This document shows positions 20,493 to 31,252 of a DNA stretch of 53,328 bases, piece after piece. Location: the NCBI GenBank assembly GCA_013423325.1, contig BLJB01000194.1, forward strand, positions 1 through 53,328, in the 5' to 3' direction. Source of the stretch: Usnea hakonensis (lineage: Eukaryota > Ascomycota > Lecanoromycetes > Lecanorales > Parmeliaceae). The first letter of the stretch is position 1, and every line of letters starts with the position of its first letter. A model generated the notes under the pieces. That model was not told where the DNA came from, ran no database searches, and saw nothing but the letters and a program-made list of their open reading frames with translations. Both the position numbers and the translations under genes were made by a program.

Positions 20493-23400
20493 ATGATTGC
20501 AACAAAACAAATCGCCCGCTTGGGCAAGCTGGTAAGCTCTTCATCCCTTCCTCCGCCCCACTACTCATCCCATTGCCCACTGGCATAGTCGTAGCAACGT
20601 TGCTTTCCATGTAAATATGATACTGACAAGAACGTCAAAAGGTCCCGAGCGTCAGAATTGTATGTTCTTCTCGACATCGTTGCTCCACAGGGTTGTTGCG
20701 GCTCCACATCGCTTGGACAACATTTCGCTGCCAGATCTGCTTACCTGCATCGTTTGTAGCTCTCAAGGTCTCGGACTCTCGCCACAGTTACAGACGATCC
20801 CCTAGGTGGGAAGGTCGAGATGACCAACTGGGAAAAGGTATGGCTCCTGTGTGTACTGGCACTCACAGACTCACGTGTTACAAGCTACCCATTTAATAGG
20901 ATGCTAATATGGCTTCACAGGGTCATTATATTAACTACAAGTACGTACTTACCTCCTCATGCTGTACTGCTCGGCTTCTACACACTATCTTGAATAAGTT
21001 TCAGACGCCAGAACGTCAGCCGTAAATTGATCATTATTAATCTCTCTTCTTCTTCAGGAAGATGTCAGAAAATCTCTCCATTGTCAGGTCTCGTCTTAAT
21101 CGCCCTCTGACGTACGCCGAAAAAATCCTCTACTCACATCTCGACGACCCTCATGGACAGGACATTGAACGCGGGAAGTCATACCTAAAGCTAAGACCTG
21201 ACCGGGTTGCTTGTCAAGACGCTACTGCCCAGATGGCTATTCTGCAATTCATGTCTGCAAATATGCCATCGGTAGCCACTCCTACAACTGTTCATTGCGA
21301 TCATTTGATCGAGGCCCAGATTGGTGGCGAAAAGGATCTTGCTAGAGCTCAGGATATCAACAAAGAAGTTTACGACTTCCTATCGTCTTCTTGCGCTAAG
21401 TACAACATCGGATTCTGGAGACCTGGCTCGGGCATCATTCATCAGATCGTTTTGGAGAATTATGCCTTTCCCGGAGGTCTGATGATTGGGACTGATTCGC
21501 ATACACCAAATGCGGGAGGTCTCGGCATGTGTGCCATTGGTGTTGGTGGTGCGGATGCAGTCGATGTTATGGCAAACCTTCCATGGGAGCTTAAAGCGCC
21601 AAAGGTCATCGGTATACGGTTGACTGGAGAATTATCTGGGTGGACAGCGCCCAAAGACATCATCCTGAAAGTTGCCGGTATCCTGACCGTCAAAGGCGGA
21701 ACAGGGGCTATCATAGAGTACCAGTATGTGTTTTCGGAGTCATTTTCCCTCCATTGAGCCTAAATTTAGGTCCCCAGACATATCTTGGCAGTTTTCGTCT
21801 TCGGACGTTTTTCCAAGGCTCGCCATACCTCCTCAAAATAGCACCAAGGCTGACTTCGAAATTACAATCAGTGGCCCTGGTGTTAAGTCATTGTCTTCCA
21901 CAGGTATGGGGACGATATGTAAGTACAATTTGCCTTAATTCGTTCCTGGTTGGTATCACAGTCCAACTTTTTGGGAGCACCAAACTTCTTTACTCCTCAA
22001 CATTGTTTGCGCGTTTGGCAATCAAATCTGGTGGTCCGGCGACTTGGATTATCTCGATGTCCTTTTAATATGTCTCATCCTTGGGGTCTTTACCGAAATA
22101 GAACCACGCTGACCGCGAGATTTGCATAGGTAATATGGGGGTACGTCAATTTCGCAGTCATGCGTACTTGTTTGGTACCAAATTGGGGCCACAGTCCAAC
22201 TTTTAGGAGCACAAAGCTCATTTGCTCCTCCACACCCCCTTGCGTTTCGGGGCGATGTCATGTTCTGGTGGCAAGAATTGTGTCAATGTCCTCTTCATGT
22301 CCTTTTGATATGTCTTGTCTTTGAGTGTTTGCTGAAAAGGACCCACGCTGACCTCCAATGTAGTGGGTAGTTTTTTACCTTGTTTGTCCTTCGGCCTCCA
22401 ATTGACCACCGGGACGCCACTTTTTGGACTGGGGACCTTTTCTTAAATCTCTATATGATCTTATTACTGACATTCCTTATTTTAGCGCCGAGGTCGGAGC
22501 AACCACATCCGTCTTCCCATTCACCGAACGAATGTATGATTATCTGGCGGCGACGAAGCGGAAGTCTATTGGAGACTTTGCCAGAGCATACGCCGCGGAA
22601 TTGCATGAAGACGAAGGGGCTCAGTACGATGAGCTTGTCGAACTGAATCTTTCAGAACTGGAGCCGCACATCAATGGGCCATTCACGCCTGACTTGGCGA
22701 CCCCTATCTCCCGATTCAAAGAAGCCGTCTCTGCTAATAAGTGGCCGGAGGAGCTAAAAGTGGGACTGATTGGCTCTTGCACAAACTCATCCTACGAAGA
22801 CATGTCTCGCGCTGCATCAATTGCACGCGATGCCCTTGATCATGGGATCAAGGCCAAATCAATGTTCACGGTTACTCCTGGATCCGAGCAAATTCGTGCT
22901 ACTATCGCGCGTGACGGTCAGCTTCAGACTCTTGAGGAATTTGGTGCTATGGTCTTGGCGAATGCTTGTGGACCATGCATTGGGCAGTGGGATCGAAGGG
23001 ACGTCAAAAAAGGCGAGGCTAACTCCATTTTGTCGTCGTACAATCGTAATTTCACCGGGAGAAACGATGCAAACCCTGCAACACACTCATTTGTGACCTC
23101 ACCGGATCTTGTGGTGGCCCTAACATTGGCTGGCACGCTAAGTTTCAACCCTTTGACCGATACCTTGAAGGACAAGGACGGCAATGAGTTCAAATTGTCT
23201 CCTCCTACCGGTGATGGTCTACCTGCAAACGGCTATGACCCAGGGCAAGGTACCTACCAAGCACCACCCCAGGACCGAGCTTCTATTTCTGTTGCTGTGT
23301 CCCCAGAAAGTGACCGACTTCAGATCCTCTCTGGATTTCCAGCATGGGATGGCAAGGATGCTACAGACATGCCAATCCTAATCAAAACTAAGGGCAAGAC

Positions 23401-24067
23401 TACGACCGATCACATCTCCATGGCGGGTCCTTGGCTCAAATATCGTGGCCATCTCGACAATATTTCCAACAACATGTTAATCGGAGCCATCAACGCTGCT
23501 AACGGGGAAGCGAACAAGATAAAGAACTTTGTAACTGGTGAGATCGGTGCAGTCCCAGCAACAGCTAGAGACTACAAGAAGAAGGGTATTCAATGGGTTG
23601 TAATCGGTGACTGGAATTATGGCGAAGGCAGTTCTAGGGAACATGCCGCTCTCGAGCCAAGACATCTTGGTGCCCTTGCCATCATCACTCGCAGTTTCGC
23701 CCGCATCGTAAGTTCTACCTATGGCTTGCTTCACATCTGCTCTCATGTTGTCTCATCAGGTCGCTAATCAACACTCCTTCAGCATGAAACCAACCTCAAA
23801 AAACAAGGTCTGTTGCCATTGACATTCGCCGATCCTGCCGACTATGATAAAATCAACCCCGACGATAAAGTTGATGTCATGTGCACGCAGTTGGCCGTCG
23901 GTAAACCCTTGACGTTGAGGGTCCATCCCAAAGATGGTAAGGTTTGGGAAGCGTCACTGCAGCACACCTTCAATGAAAGCCAGATCGCGTGGTTCAAAGA
24001 TGGCAGTGCATTAAATACCATGGCAAGACACGCAGAGGTGCAGACCAAGACTGGGACAAATGCGTAA
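20493..24067 (+). CDS. ACO1: Mitochondrial aconitate hydratase, about 794 aa, nine exons with microexons; frame problem at the 11-nt exon
   Basis: Aconitase interconverts citrate and isocitrate in the TCA cycle using a [4Fe-4S] cluster. Proposed exons: 20493-20531, 20642-20659 (18 nt), 20760-20837, 20921-20940 (20 nt), 21058-21723, 21872-21918, 22130-22140 (11 nt), 22486-23707 and 23783-24067. The first exons encode a basic presequence (MIATKQIARLGKL, then RSRTLATV) followed by VEMTNWEKGHYINYKKM. Core motifs include TTVHCDHLI, IGTDSHTPNAGGLG, GSCTNSSYEDM and NACGPCIGQW (cluster cysteines), and DWNYGEGSSREHAAL. The 11-nt exon supplies the conserved C-N-M-G between GMGTI and AEVGATTS, but the next exon fits only if this one were 10 nt; a run of five G lies at its donor. 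So there is either a one-base sequence error, an unusual splice, or a real lesion. Introns 20660-20759 and 20532-20641 are less certain than the rest. Confidence 0.9.
21958..22363 (+). repeat. Tandemly duplicated intron body inside the aconitase gene
   Basis: Copy 1 (about 21956-22129) and copy 2 (about 22189-22363) both begin CACAGTCCAACTTTT. They share ACTCCTC-(A/C)ACA, TGGTGG, ATGTCCTTTT-(A/G)-ATATGTCT and CACGCTGACC, and each ends in TAG. By eye they are roughly two-thirds identical, offset by about 232 bp. Copy 1 ends at the acceptor of the 11-nt exon. Copy 2 ends at a TAG that I do not think is used as an acceptor. Confidence 0.7.
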
Positions 24068-24475
24068 ACGCTTAAGAGAAATGCTAGACTGCTCAGTGGG
24101 GGTCCAGTCCTTGGTGTACTCAAGAAGCGTTGACCGATTGTTACAAGCAAGGAACAAAACTTCAGTGCCCATTGAGTATCAAAAGACCGCAGAGATCGGA
24201 GCAAGCGTCCATTCTAAAGTACTTGTACGTCTAACTATGCTTTTATTCTGCCCAACTTGTACAGAACACTACCAGCAGAGTGAATTGAGATGCTTACCTG
24301 GACCACGATATGCGTACCTCTGTAGAAGTATTACTTTACATACTACCTTCGGCCCCCTAGTGGATGGAGCTAGCACTATACCATTTGATCTAGGTTAAGG
24401 TATGCACACAGGTAACTTGCACAGCATACATCAGCGCCATTGGAGGATTATTCGCCTTAACCCGAGGTCATCATC
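24068..24475. other. Convergent intergenic region between aconitase and DAM1
   Basis: 408 bp shared by the 3' ends of two convergent genes. It contains no frame or RNA that I recognise. Confidence 0.5.
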
Positions 24476-25163
24476 TTAACGTGTACCTCTCGGCTTCCCT
24501 CTTGCGATACCACTGCCTCTGGAAATACTACGCGCTGCTCCTCCTCTTCCTCTTGGCCGAGCCTCGAAATCTCCGCGTTTGTGGAGCCCCGAATTTGGAC
24601 GTGGTTGTGCCGGTGTTGTAAACTTGGTTGGGGCTCGAGAGGAAGGCGGATTCTCGACGAAGGAGGTATCGGTTGTTATAAATGTTTCCTCACCCAATTC
24701 GGGACGTGAAATATGATCCGTAGATCGACCAATCTCTTCATTCTGCCTCGCGCGTTTGAAGGAATCCGATATGGGAGCCTATTATGATGCTTCAATGCCA
24801 CTGCAATTCCCTGGCAAAGACAAAACACACCTCCGGAAAGTCCACGCAGAAAGCATTCATGTTCATGCCGTACAAGAAACCCGCAAAGCTCTCATTGAAT
24901 CTACTTAAGCTCTCGTGCATCAACTGCAGATGCATGAAGTTGGCTTCCAGGTCCGCCATTGAGTCTGAGAGTTCGGCAAAGGCAGGCTCGAGAGACTCGA
25001 GAGGAAGAGCGGAAAAGCCAGCTTTGGGTGTGAAGGTCTGACTATCGCGGAGAGATGTGCGCGAATTGGGGCGTAGAGGGGTGGAGGGTCGAGAAGGGGG
25101 TTTATTTCGAGAGGCGGAAGTGGAGCGTTTGGAATTGGAAAGATCCATAGTTTCAGCATCCAC
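24476..25163 (-). CDS. DAM1: DASH/Dam1 complex subunit Dam1, 211 aa, two exons
   Basis: Dam1 is a core subunit of the ten-protein DASH ring that couples fungal kinetochores to microtubule plus ends. Exons are 24831-25163 and 24476-24778 with a 52-bp intron. The N-terminus is basic, with Ser/Pro-rich potential phosphosites (about 1-45). The conserved Dam1 core follows (about 50-112): LESLEPAFAELSDSMADLE, FMHLQLMHESLSRFNES and FLYGMNMNAFCVDFPE. Exon 2 resumes in frame with APISDSFKRARQ, as in other Pezizomycotina. The tail is rich in Arg and Gly (GRGGAARSISRGSGIARGK), which could contribute microtubule binding or kinase regulation. The gene is divergent from the Sec14-like gene. Confidence 0.94.
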
Positions 25164-25492
25164 GACTATTCTTGTAAGACATCAAACGGTGAAGACCAAC
25201 GGTCAACAAACTTATGGTTGAAAGATGATCCATGATTGTGGTTCGTCACGAGCAGGGTACGCCATCTCTCCGCATATTAATCGGGCTCTTAAAATGCCGA
25301 GGGCCTAGCTTTAAACTCTAAAAGCGCTGTTTGATACAGTAGATACAGAGTGAGTGTATGTAGGTCTTGCTTCCCACGGTTTGAGAAACTTCGCATGGTG
25401 TTCTAGAAAACCGCTGAGCACATCATCTAACTCAAGATCCCTATGACCAAGCCCGGCTGCCCAACGTTGGTTCGCTCATAGGAATTGTGTTT
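25164..25492. promoter_or_regulatory. Bidirectional promoter between DAM1 (-) and the Sec14-like gene (+)
   Basis: 329 bp between divergent start codons, or about 640 bp if the Sec14-like protein begins at 25802. I see no specific element that I would name. Confidence 0.4.
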
Positions 25493-27374
25493 ATGTACTC
25501 CCGCCATACCCTTCGTTCTCTCTCCATCAAACACCAACAACATCCCGTCATTTCTCAGCCTGGGTCTGTCTACCGAAATTTTCATTCACCGCACACAGCC
25601 TGGAAACAATCCTGTCACAATCCTCTCGAACACGGTAGACGCATTGTGCAAAGCAGCCTCTCCGGCACAACGACTATCATCATTCTCGTGACGAGTATAG
25701 TCGGCGGATCTGCCTACTTATACCGCTCTACGAATCGCTCCGTGTACGGGAACGCATTGGAGAGCACCAAAGCCCGCAAAGAGACGGAGAAATACTCAAT
25801 CATGCCTGGTGCTGTACTCCCCGGTCGACCCGGGAACCTCACGAAAGAACAGGAAGTCAAACTACAGGAGATGTGGATAGCGACGTTGAAGGTTTTCGGC
25901 GTGCCTGGCTTCAAAGATGGCACCAATGGTGACGCTGCGTCAATAACAGAATCTGAATCTACAGAGCACGCTGGAGCAGTTGGTTCGGAAAAGAAGAAAA
26001 AGAAGCGTGTGAATTTGTTCCGCAGAAAACATAATGATGACGCTACTACCGAGGACGCCGGAACTGGTTCTGTAACGGACGGAAACGACAAATACGGCCA
26101 GACAAAGGAATTTCACAAAGTTCTCGAAAGCCAGTCCCCAGAAAATATACGTACGGCCTTCTGGAGCATGGTCAAGCATGATGATCCTGATGGCTTGCTC
26201 CTGAGATTTCTTCGGGCGCGAAAATGGAACGTTCAAAATGCCCTGGTCATGCTTATTTCCACAATGCACTGGCGAATGCAAGAAATGCATGTAGATGACG
26301 ACGTAGTAAGAAGAGGTGAGGGCGGTGCTTTGGAGGATAGCGTTGGTTCAAACGCCTCGACTAAGAAAGAAGGTCATGATTTTCTGGAGCAAATGAGACT
26401 GGGAAAGAGCTTTTTGCATGGCACGGACAAAGAAGGAAGGCCACTTACCTTCGTGAGGGTAAGGTTGCATAAACAAGGAGAGCAAAGTGAAGCTAGCCTG
26501 GAAAGATTTACGGTGTATACGATTGAGACTGCTAGATTACTCCTTTCTTCTAACGTGGACACTGCAGTGAGTATCACAACGACCGATTGTTGGCCGAGCG
26601 CTGAACACTACTGGCAGGCCATAGTCTTTGATATGACGGACTTCTCCATGGCGAATATGGTAGGTGGGTTCCTGTCGAAGCGCCATATCTTTGTTGACCA
26701 GGTCATCAGGATTACGGCCCAGTGAAATTTATGATCAAGGTTTTCGAGGCAAACTATCCAGAAAGTCTAGGCGTCGTTCTTGTCCATAAGTCGCCTTGGT
26801 TATTTCAAAGTAAGCTATCATTAGCCAAGGGATGACGCAAGATGATAACGGTGTAGGCATCTGGAAGTTGATCAGAGGTTGGCTGGACCCAGTGGTAGCG
26901 AGCAAAGTCCATTTTACGAGGAACGTTGAGGACCTGGCAGAATTCGTCGAGCGAAGCCACATTATCAAAGAATTAGGAGGAGATGATCCTTGGACCTACC
27001 AATACGTCGAGCCAATCGCTGGGGAAAACAAACTGCTTTTGGATGGTGTAACAAGGCAGCGACTGCTGGACGAGCGAGCTACTGTTATTAAGGACTACGA
27101 GACTACAACTCAGCAATGGATTCATGATCCTATCTCGGCGGATGCACTTCAACAGAAAAGATCCGAGCTAAGCAAGCGATTACGGACTGGGTACTGGGAT
27201 CTTGATCCATATCTCAGAGCAAGGACATTATACGATCGTACCGGGGTATTACGAGAGGGTGGGCAGATCCAGTACTACGGGTCTTGCAACAGCGCTACTG
27301 GCTTGGATGCTGGTCATAATTCGACCCAGAAAGGCATATCTCCGCCAGAGCAACACGAGGATGACCTGGATTAA
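25493..27374 (+). CDS. Sec14-like CRAL-TRIO phospholipid-transfer protein with an N-terminal membrane segment, 577 aa, four exons
   Basis: Sec14-family proteins exchange phosphatidylinositol and other lipids between membranes. Exons are 25493-26566, 26618-26659, 26710-26809 and 26857-27374; introns of 51, 50 and 47 bp keep the frame. A CRAL-TRIO N-domain (FLRARKWNVQNALVML, near residue 245) precedes the lipid-binding domain, with GRPLTFVRV, IVFDMTDFSMANM, YGPVKFMIKVFEANYPESLG and VHKSPWLFQ. The usual start of this subfamily, MPGAVLPGRPGNLT, is at 25802. Upstream in frame lies an Arg/His/Ser-rich stretch with few acidic residues, then a hydrophobic segment (TTIIILVTSIVGGSAYLY, about 60-77). 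That looks like a mitochondrial presequence plus membrane anchor. ATG at 25493 is the first in-frame ATG, but 25802 is a real alternative. A Csr1-like (Sfh2) relationship is likely but not certain. Confidence 0.9.
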
Positions 27375-27533
27375 TTAATTACAGTCTGAATAGGACAATT
27401 GAGGAAGACTGCATTTCCACAAACCTGCACGCCCTCGAAGTAATGGGTCGCTATGTTACAGTAATCATCGCCATCATTGTCAAGCCCACATTCATAGTCT
27501 ATTTACTACAGCTTTCACTGTTTGATTAGGCCT

Positions 27534-28276
27534 CTACATTTTCGCTTTGACCTCATTGAAATACGTCTTCAGCTTTTCCATGTTAGTCTCTGTTGCTGGC
27601 CAGCCAATTCCTAAACCCTCTTGCTGGTTCGGTTTGGGTATCTGGTCTTCGTTAGTCGGGCTCACAGTGAAATGTACAAGTAGGATTCCTTTGCGTACTA
27701 TGTGGAAGTGAACCTCCAAGGAGAAAAAATTAGTACATGGACTGAAAGTTGGGGGCTCGGTTGCAGGGTGAGAAAAGTATTTACATGGTCAACCTCTTGG
27801 TGTGCCAATCTCCCATTGTTTTGTAGGATGTTGTAGTTCTCCGAGCCTGTTGCCTTGGCAAGCTTTTTTGCTACGGGCTGGAGACCAAGTCAGCAGGAAC
27901 ATGTTACGTAGCCAAACCGCAGTTTCCAAAGGAAAGGCTTTCATGGCGGGCCATACCAAGATCTCTTCCAACTGCTCGTCCGGAATATCGGTGAGCTTTG
28001 AGCCATGGACTTTCGGCACGACAAGCTGCACACATGGCGGTCATCAGCTCAACCGCGCGTACACAGTCACGGAAGCATTTGAAAAGCGAGCACGGACGGC
28101 ATGGCCTTGGCTTAGCGGTTGGATGTCCAAAAAGGCGAGTACTCCCTCGCTTTCAAAAAGCTTGAACGAGGGGATGTCGCCTTTTGGCCGATCAGTCAGA
28201 TTCACTCGGAGAATCAGAAGGATGGGGCCGAGGGAATGAAACCTTTGATGATTTTGCAGAAGATGCAAGCGGCCAT
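27534..28276 (-). CDS. HNT1: HINT-type histidine-triad nucleotide hydrolase, 133 aa, six exons
   Basis: Hnt1 hydrolyses adenosine 5'-phosphoramidates and related nucleotide conjugates. Exons are 28243-28276, 28098-28180, 27957-28025, 27785-27877, 27699-27713 (15 nt) and 27534-27641. All five introns (62, 72, 79, 71 and 57 bp) are GT-AG and the phases match. The protein starts MAACIFCKIIKGDIP with the CxxC pair of this branch, then FLDIQPLSQGHA and NILQNNGRLAHQ. The catalytic triad V-D-H-V-H-F-H-I is at about residues 91-98. It is followed by PKPNQQEGLGIGWP. The triad itself is split across the intron before the 15-nt exon. Length is normal for HINT proteins. Nearby open frames (for example 28044-28313) start outside the true exons. 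Confidence 0.94.
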
Positions 28277-28735
28277 TGTCACAAATACAGTTGTCGGAAA
28301 ATGTGAGAATCAATCTTCAATCTCTGTTGCTGCTACTTGTGCGAAAGCGGGGTGGACACCGGAGAGCACGGGGTTTCGCGTGTTTGGCGTGTTCTTTGTG
28401 TTTTGTGGCATTGGCGTGCGCTTCCCGAGGGTTCCATGAGAAAATAACAATGCTTTATTCGCTTTCCCTGCAAGCCAGTACAATCATGTGATCCTCTATT
28501 TACATCCAAACTGACAGATCTACAATTGCCTCATAAACGTGAAATGGTCCCACATGAATTGGCACATCTCATTGCATGGAATTGCAATGAGTGGTACAGT
28601 GCATCTATCCGATGTCTGTGACGAGAACCCCACAGCCTAAGTCACCACCACTGCATGATTTCATGACCTCTTTTCATGATGTTTACGGGAGCTCCCCCAC
28701 CCTCATGGCCTACTCGTTGGCCGAGGATCCAACTT
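28277..28735. other. Intergenic region upstream of HNT1
   Basis: 459 bp between the HNT1 start and the stop of the Whi5-like gene. It is presumed to be the HNT1 promoter. Nothing else is recognised. Confidence 0.45.
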
Positions 28736-29945
28736 TCATGAGACCAATTCTCCACCTAGTTCCATACCAAGACCGTTTTCTTTGGAAATGGATCCTCGCC
28801 CGATGTTGCTGAGGTTCGGACTTCCACCTGGCGGGACCAAGCTATCAAAGTTCAGTCTTCGCCTGGCTTCTATCGCTGCCAGAGGTGTTTTAGGCAAACC
28901 AGGGGTGCGACTTCCAAGAAATGCACCCTGGGCAGGACTTGGAGTGACATTTACGAAATCGGCGAAGTTAAATTGCTGACCCGGAGTATTGAAGCCTCCC
29001 ATACCTGGCGTGGACATCATAGACGAAGGAAGCGCTTGATTATTGGAAGGTGGCGTTGAGGGAGCCAGAACTCGAGATGATTTAGCACCCGGATTCGCAG
29101 GCGAAGGTGATGTGGCAAGGTATAGGAGTAAATCTGCTCCTTCTTCACCACCCGCATTGCCTTTTCTCTGGCGAGTAGTGCGGCGTCTGGTGGGAGGAGG
29201 AGTACGAGGAGGCGAAGAACGATGGACTGATGAACCCATCCGATATGAACGCGTTGACAGGTCAGGGTCCTCTTCTTCGGAGACATGGCCGAAAGGCGGC
29301 GAACCAGGCACAGTAGAAACTGATGTGAAAGAGAGGTTTTGGCCGCGAGCCATCGAAGAGTGGTGGTAAGACTCTCGCCGGTGATTGACTGGGGACGACT
29401 CTGGTAGATTATGAGCGCTTTTCCAAGATGTTCGAGATGTCTCGAATTGGGGCGGAGCCATGGAATAAGATCGTATTCGTTTCTCGGGCTTCATAGTAAG
29501 GTCAATGGCTGTGGAGTGATAGATGTTCCTCTTTTGAGACGTTTTGTCTCCGGAGCTACGGATGTCGTCCGAAAACATGGGGGCGGTTAAGGGTGACGAG
29601 GCAAGACCGCCAGAGAAGATCTGATGCTCTGATGAACTTGACGAAGAAATCGAGGACGTTTCAGCACTCGAGCCAGATCTCTTCCGCTTCATAGTCTGCT
29701 CAAGGCGGGCTTCAACATCATTGAAGCTGAGGCGCTCCTGGCCGTGCTGAGTTTTGTAGCTGGCCAGAGCAAGGCGATCCTGCAGTTTTCTAGCCAACTA
29801 GTGTAGAGCAGATTAGCCCCCAGATGGGTGTCTCGGGTTTGTGGACGACTCTAGTCGACGGCGGGTCTACCTTTGCTACCTCGGCCCTCCTCAGGACCTT
29901 TGACACGACCTCGGTGGGAGGAGATTGCCCAAAAGTAGTCGACAT
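28736..29945 (-). CDS. Whi5/Nrm1-like cell-cycle transcriptional repressor, 378 aa, two exons
   Basis: Whi5- and Nrm1-type proteins bind SBF/MBF transcription factors and hold back G1/S genes. Exon 1 (29871-29945) encodes MSTTFGQSPPTEVVSKVLRR. After a 73-bp intron, exon 2 (28736-29797) encodes the rest. The only conserved segment I recognise is the short helical motif near residues 28-60 (KLQDRLALASYKTQHGQERL, then VEARLE), which matches the GTB-type motif of the family. The remainder is disordered and Ser/Pro-rich, with many SP and TP sites (for example SSPPRTPPPTRR and NVTPSP) that suit CDK phosphorylation, plus basic clusters KRKR and TRRRTTRQRK. Whether it acts like Whi5 or Nrm1 cannot be decided here. 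The start is the first ATG in frame with a consistent splice. Confidence 0.8.
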
Positions 29946-31252
29946 TGTGTGATTTTGAAATGAAGAGCAGGCGTGAGAGGGGAGGAGGGGCAGTTTTTTT
30001 GGAGTGAGGAAGAGAATCGAGGGCGGCTATCTATATGCCGAGATGGCGGATGCGATGGGTGGGATGAGACTGTTCTGTAAGTAAGGTATTGTGTCTGGGT
30101 ATGTGCACCAAAGTATAATTAAGTAAAGTACCTTAGCTTACGATGTACTCAGTACTCGATACTCGATACTCGAATGGGTAAAGAAGGTGAGATATGAGTG
30201 GCAAGTGGGAGAAGAGAAATGGGAAGGAGGACCCTTCCGAGGACGGTGGCTTATCTTCTTCTTATTTTGGGTCGGCATTAGCGTGGACATAGCGTGGACA
30301 TAGCGTGATGCTTAAACTTTGTACTTACCTTACTTGTTCGAGAGGTTATGCATGGCATAAGAAGTCATAACAACCTAGGTATAACCTCCGCAAGTCAACT
30401 GGTCAAGTTCATAAAGTAGAGTATCTTACTTTAAGCCTCAAGGTAGGTACTTCAATTTGACAGCTTCATCAAATTTTGCCCTTGGTGAAAACTGGACATG
30501 CTGATCTTCCATGTACGAGTGGTTTTATCACAGTTGAAAACGCATCCTGCATAGCGTCCGTATCTTACTTAACAAGTATCTGTGGGCATGTCTAGCTTTT
30601 GCATTGCATTCGTCTAATTTTGGATGGGAAGGACGAGATTAAAAGACAGGGTAGCGATGCAGGCTGGTAAAGCAGTCTCGCAGTGCATTGAGAGTAAGTT
30701 GTGGGACAGCAGTACGGAGTGATCAATCAGATATTAGAGCGCTAATGAGGAGGCTACCTTAATCTGCTTTGCTTTTAGAGATACTTGTACGGAGTAGAGA
30801 CAGAGGAAAAGAGAGAGAGAGAAGGAGAAGAGAGAGAAGAATTCAGTGTGTGAGGCTACGGAGGACTTTAGTTTACTTCACGATTACCGTATATCTGTAG
30901 ACTAAAGTACCTACCTACTTTACTTACTGTACTTTTTTTTCCATTTTTCTTTTAAACGTCTTCCGCCTCTCTCCTCCTTCCTTTTCTTCTTCTCCTTCCT
31001 CGTCGTCTTCTTCTTTCAACACTTATTGACTGTCGTTAAGCTCCAACTCCACTGTCTCTTTGCCAATCTCCAAATCACTCGTTTCAAGAACGCCTTGCAA
31101 CTCTCGGCATGAGCTCCGGTGCAAAAGCTTCCTTGGCATTCAGCATCCCCACTGTACGCCCTTCTCCATGAGCGCACATGTCATTTTCGAGACATTTAGA
31201 GACATACATTGTCTTGGGGTACGCCGCATGACATCTGTATCTACATCGTACA
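29946..31252. promoter_or_regulatory. Long bidirectional promoter region between the Whi5-like gene (-) and the zinc-peptidase gene (+)
   Basis: 1.3 kb between divergent starts. It contains several AGTAAAGTACCTTA / ACCTTACTT / TACCTACCTACTTTAC motifs (about 30120-30134, 30327-30336 and 30905-30932). It also has a three-copy 7-mer TACTCGA run at about 30153-30174, a GAGA tract (30803-30838), and a strongly pyrimidine-rich stretch (about 30940-31020) typical of fungal transcription start regions. No gene is evident. The small frames at 31060-31454 overlap the leader and first exon. Confidence 0.45.

Noticed and set aside
22049..22409. Minus-strand frames within the aconitase gene
   Set aside because: They overlap the duplicated intron segments and have no recognisable family or splice partner.
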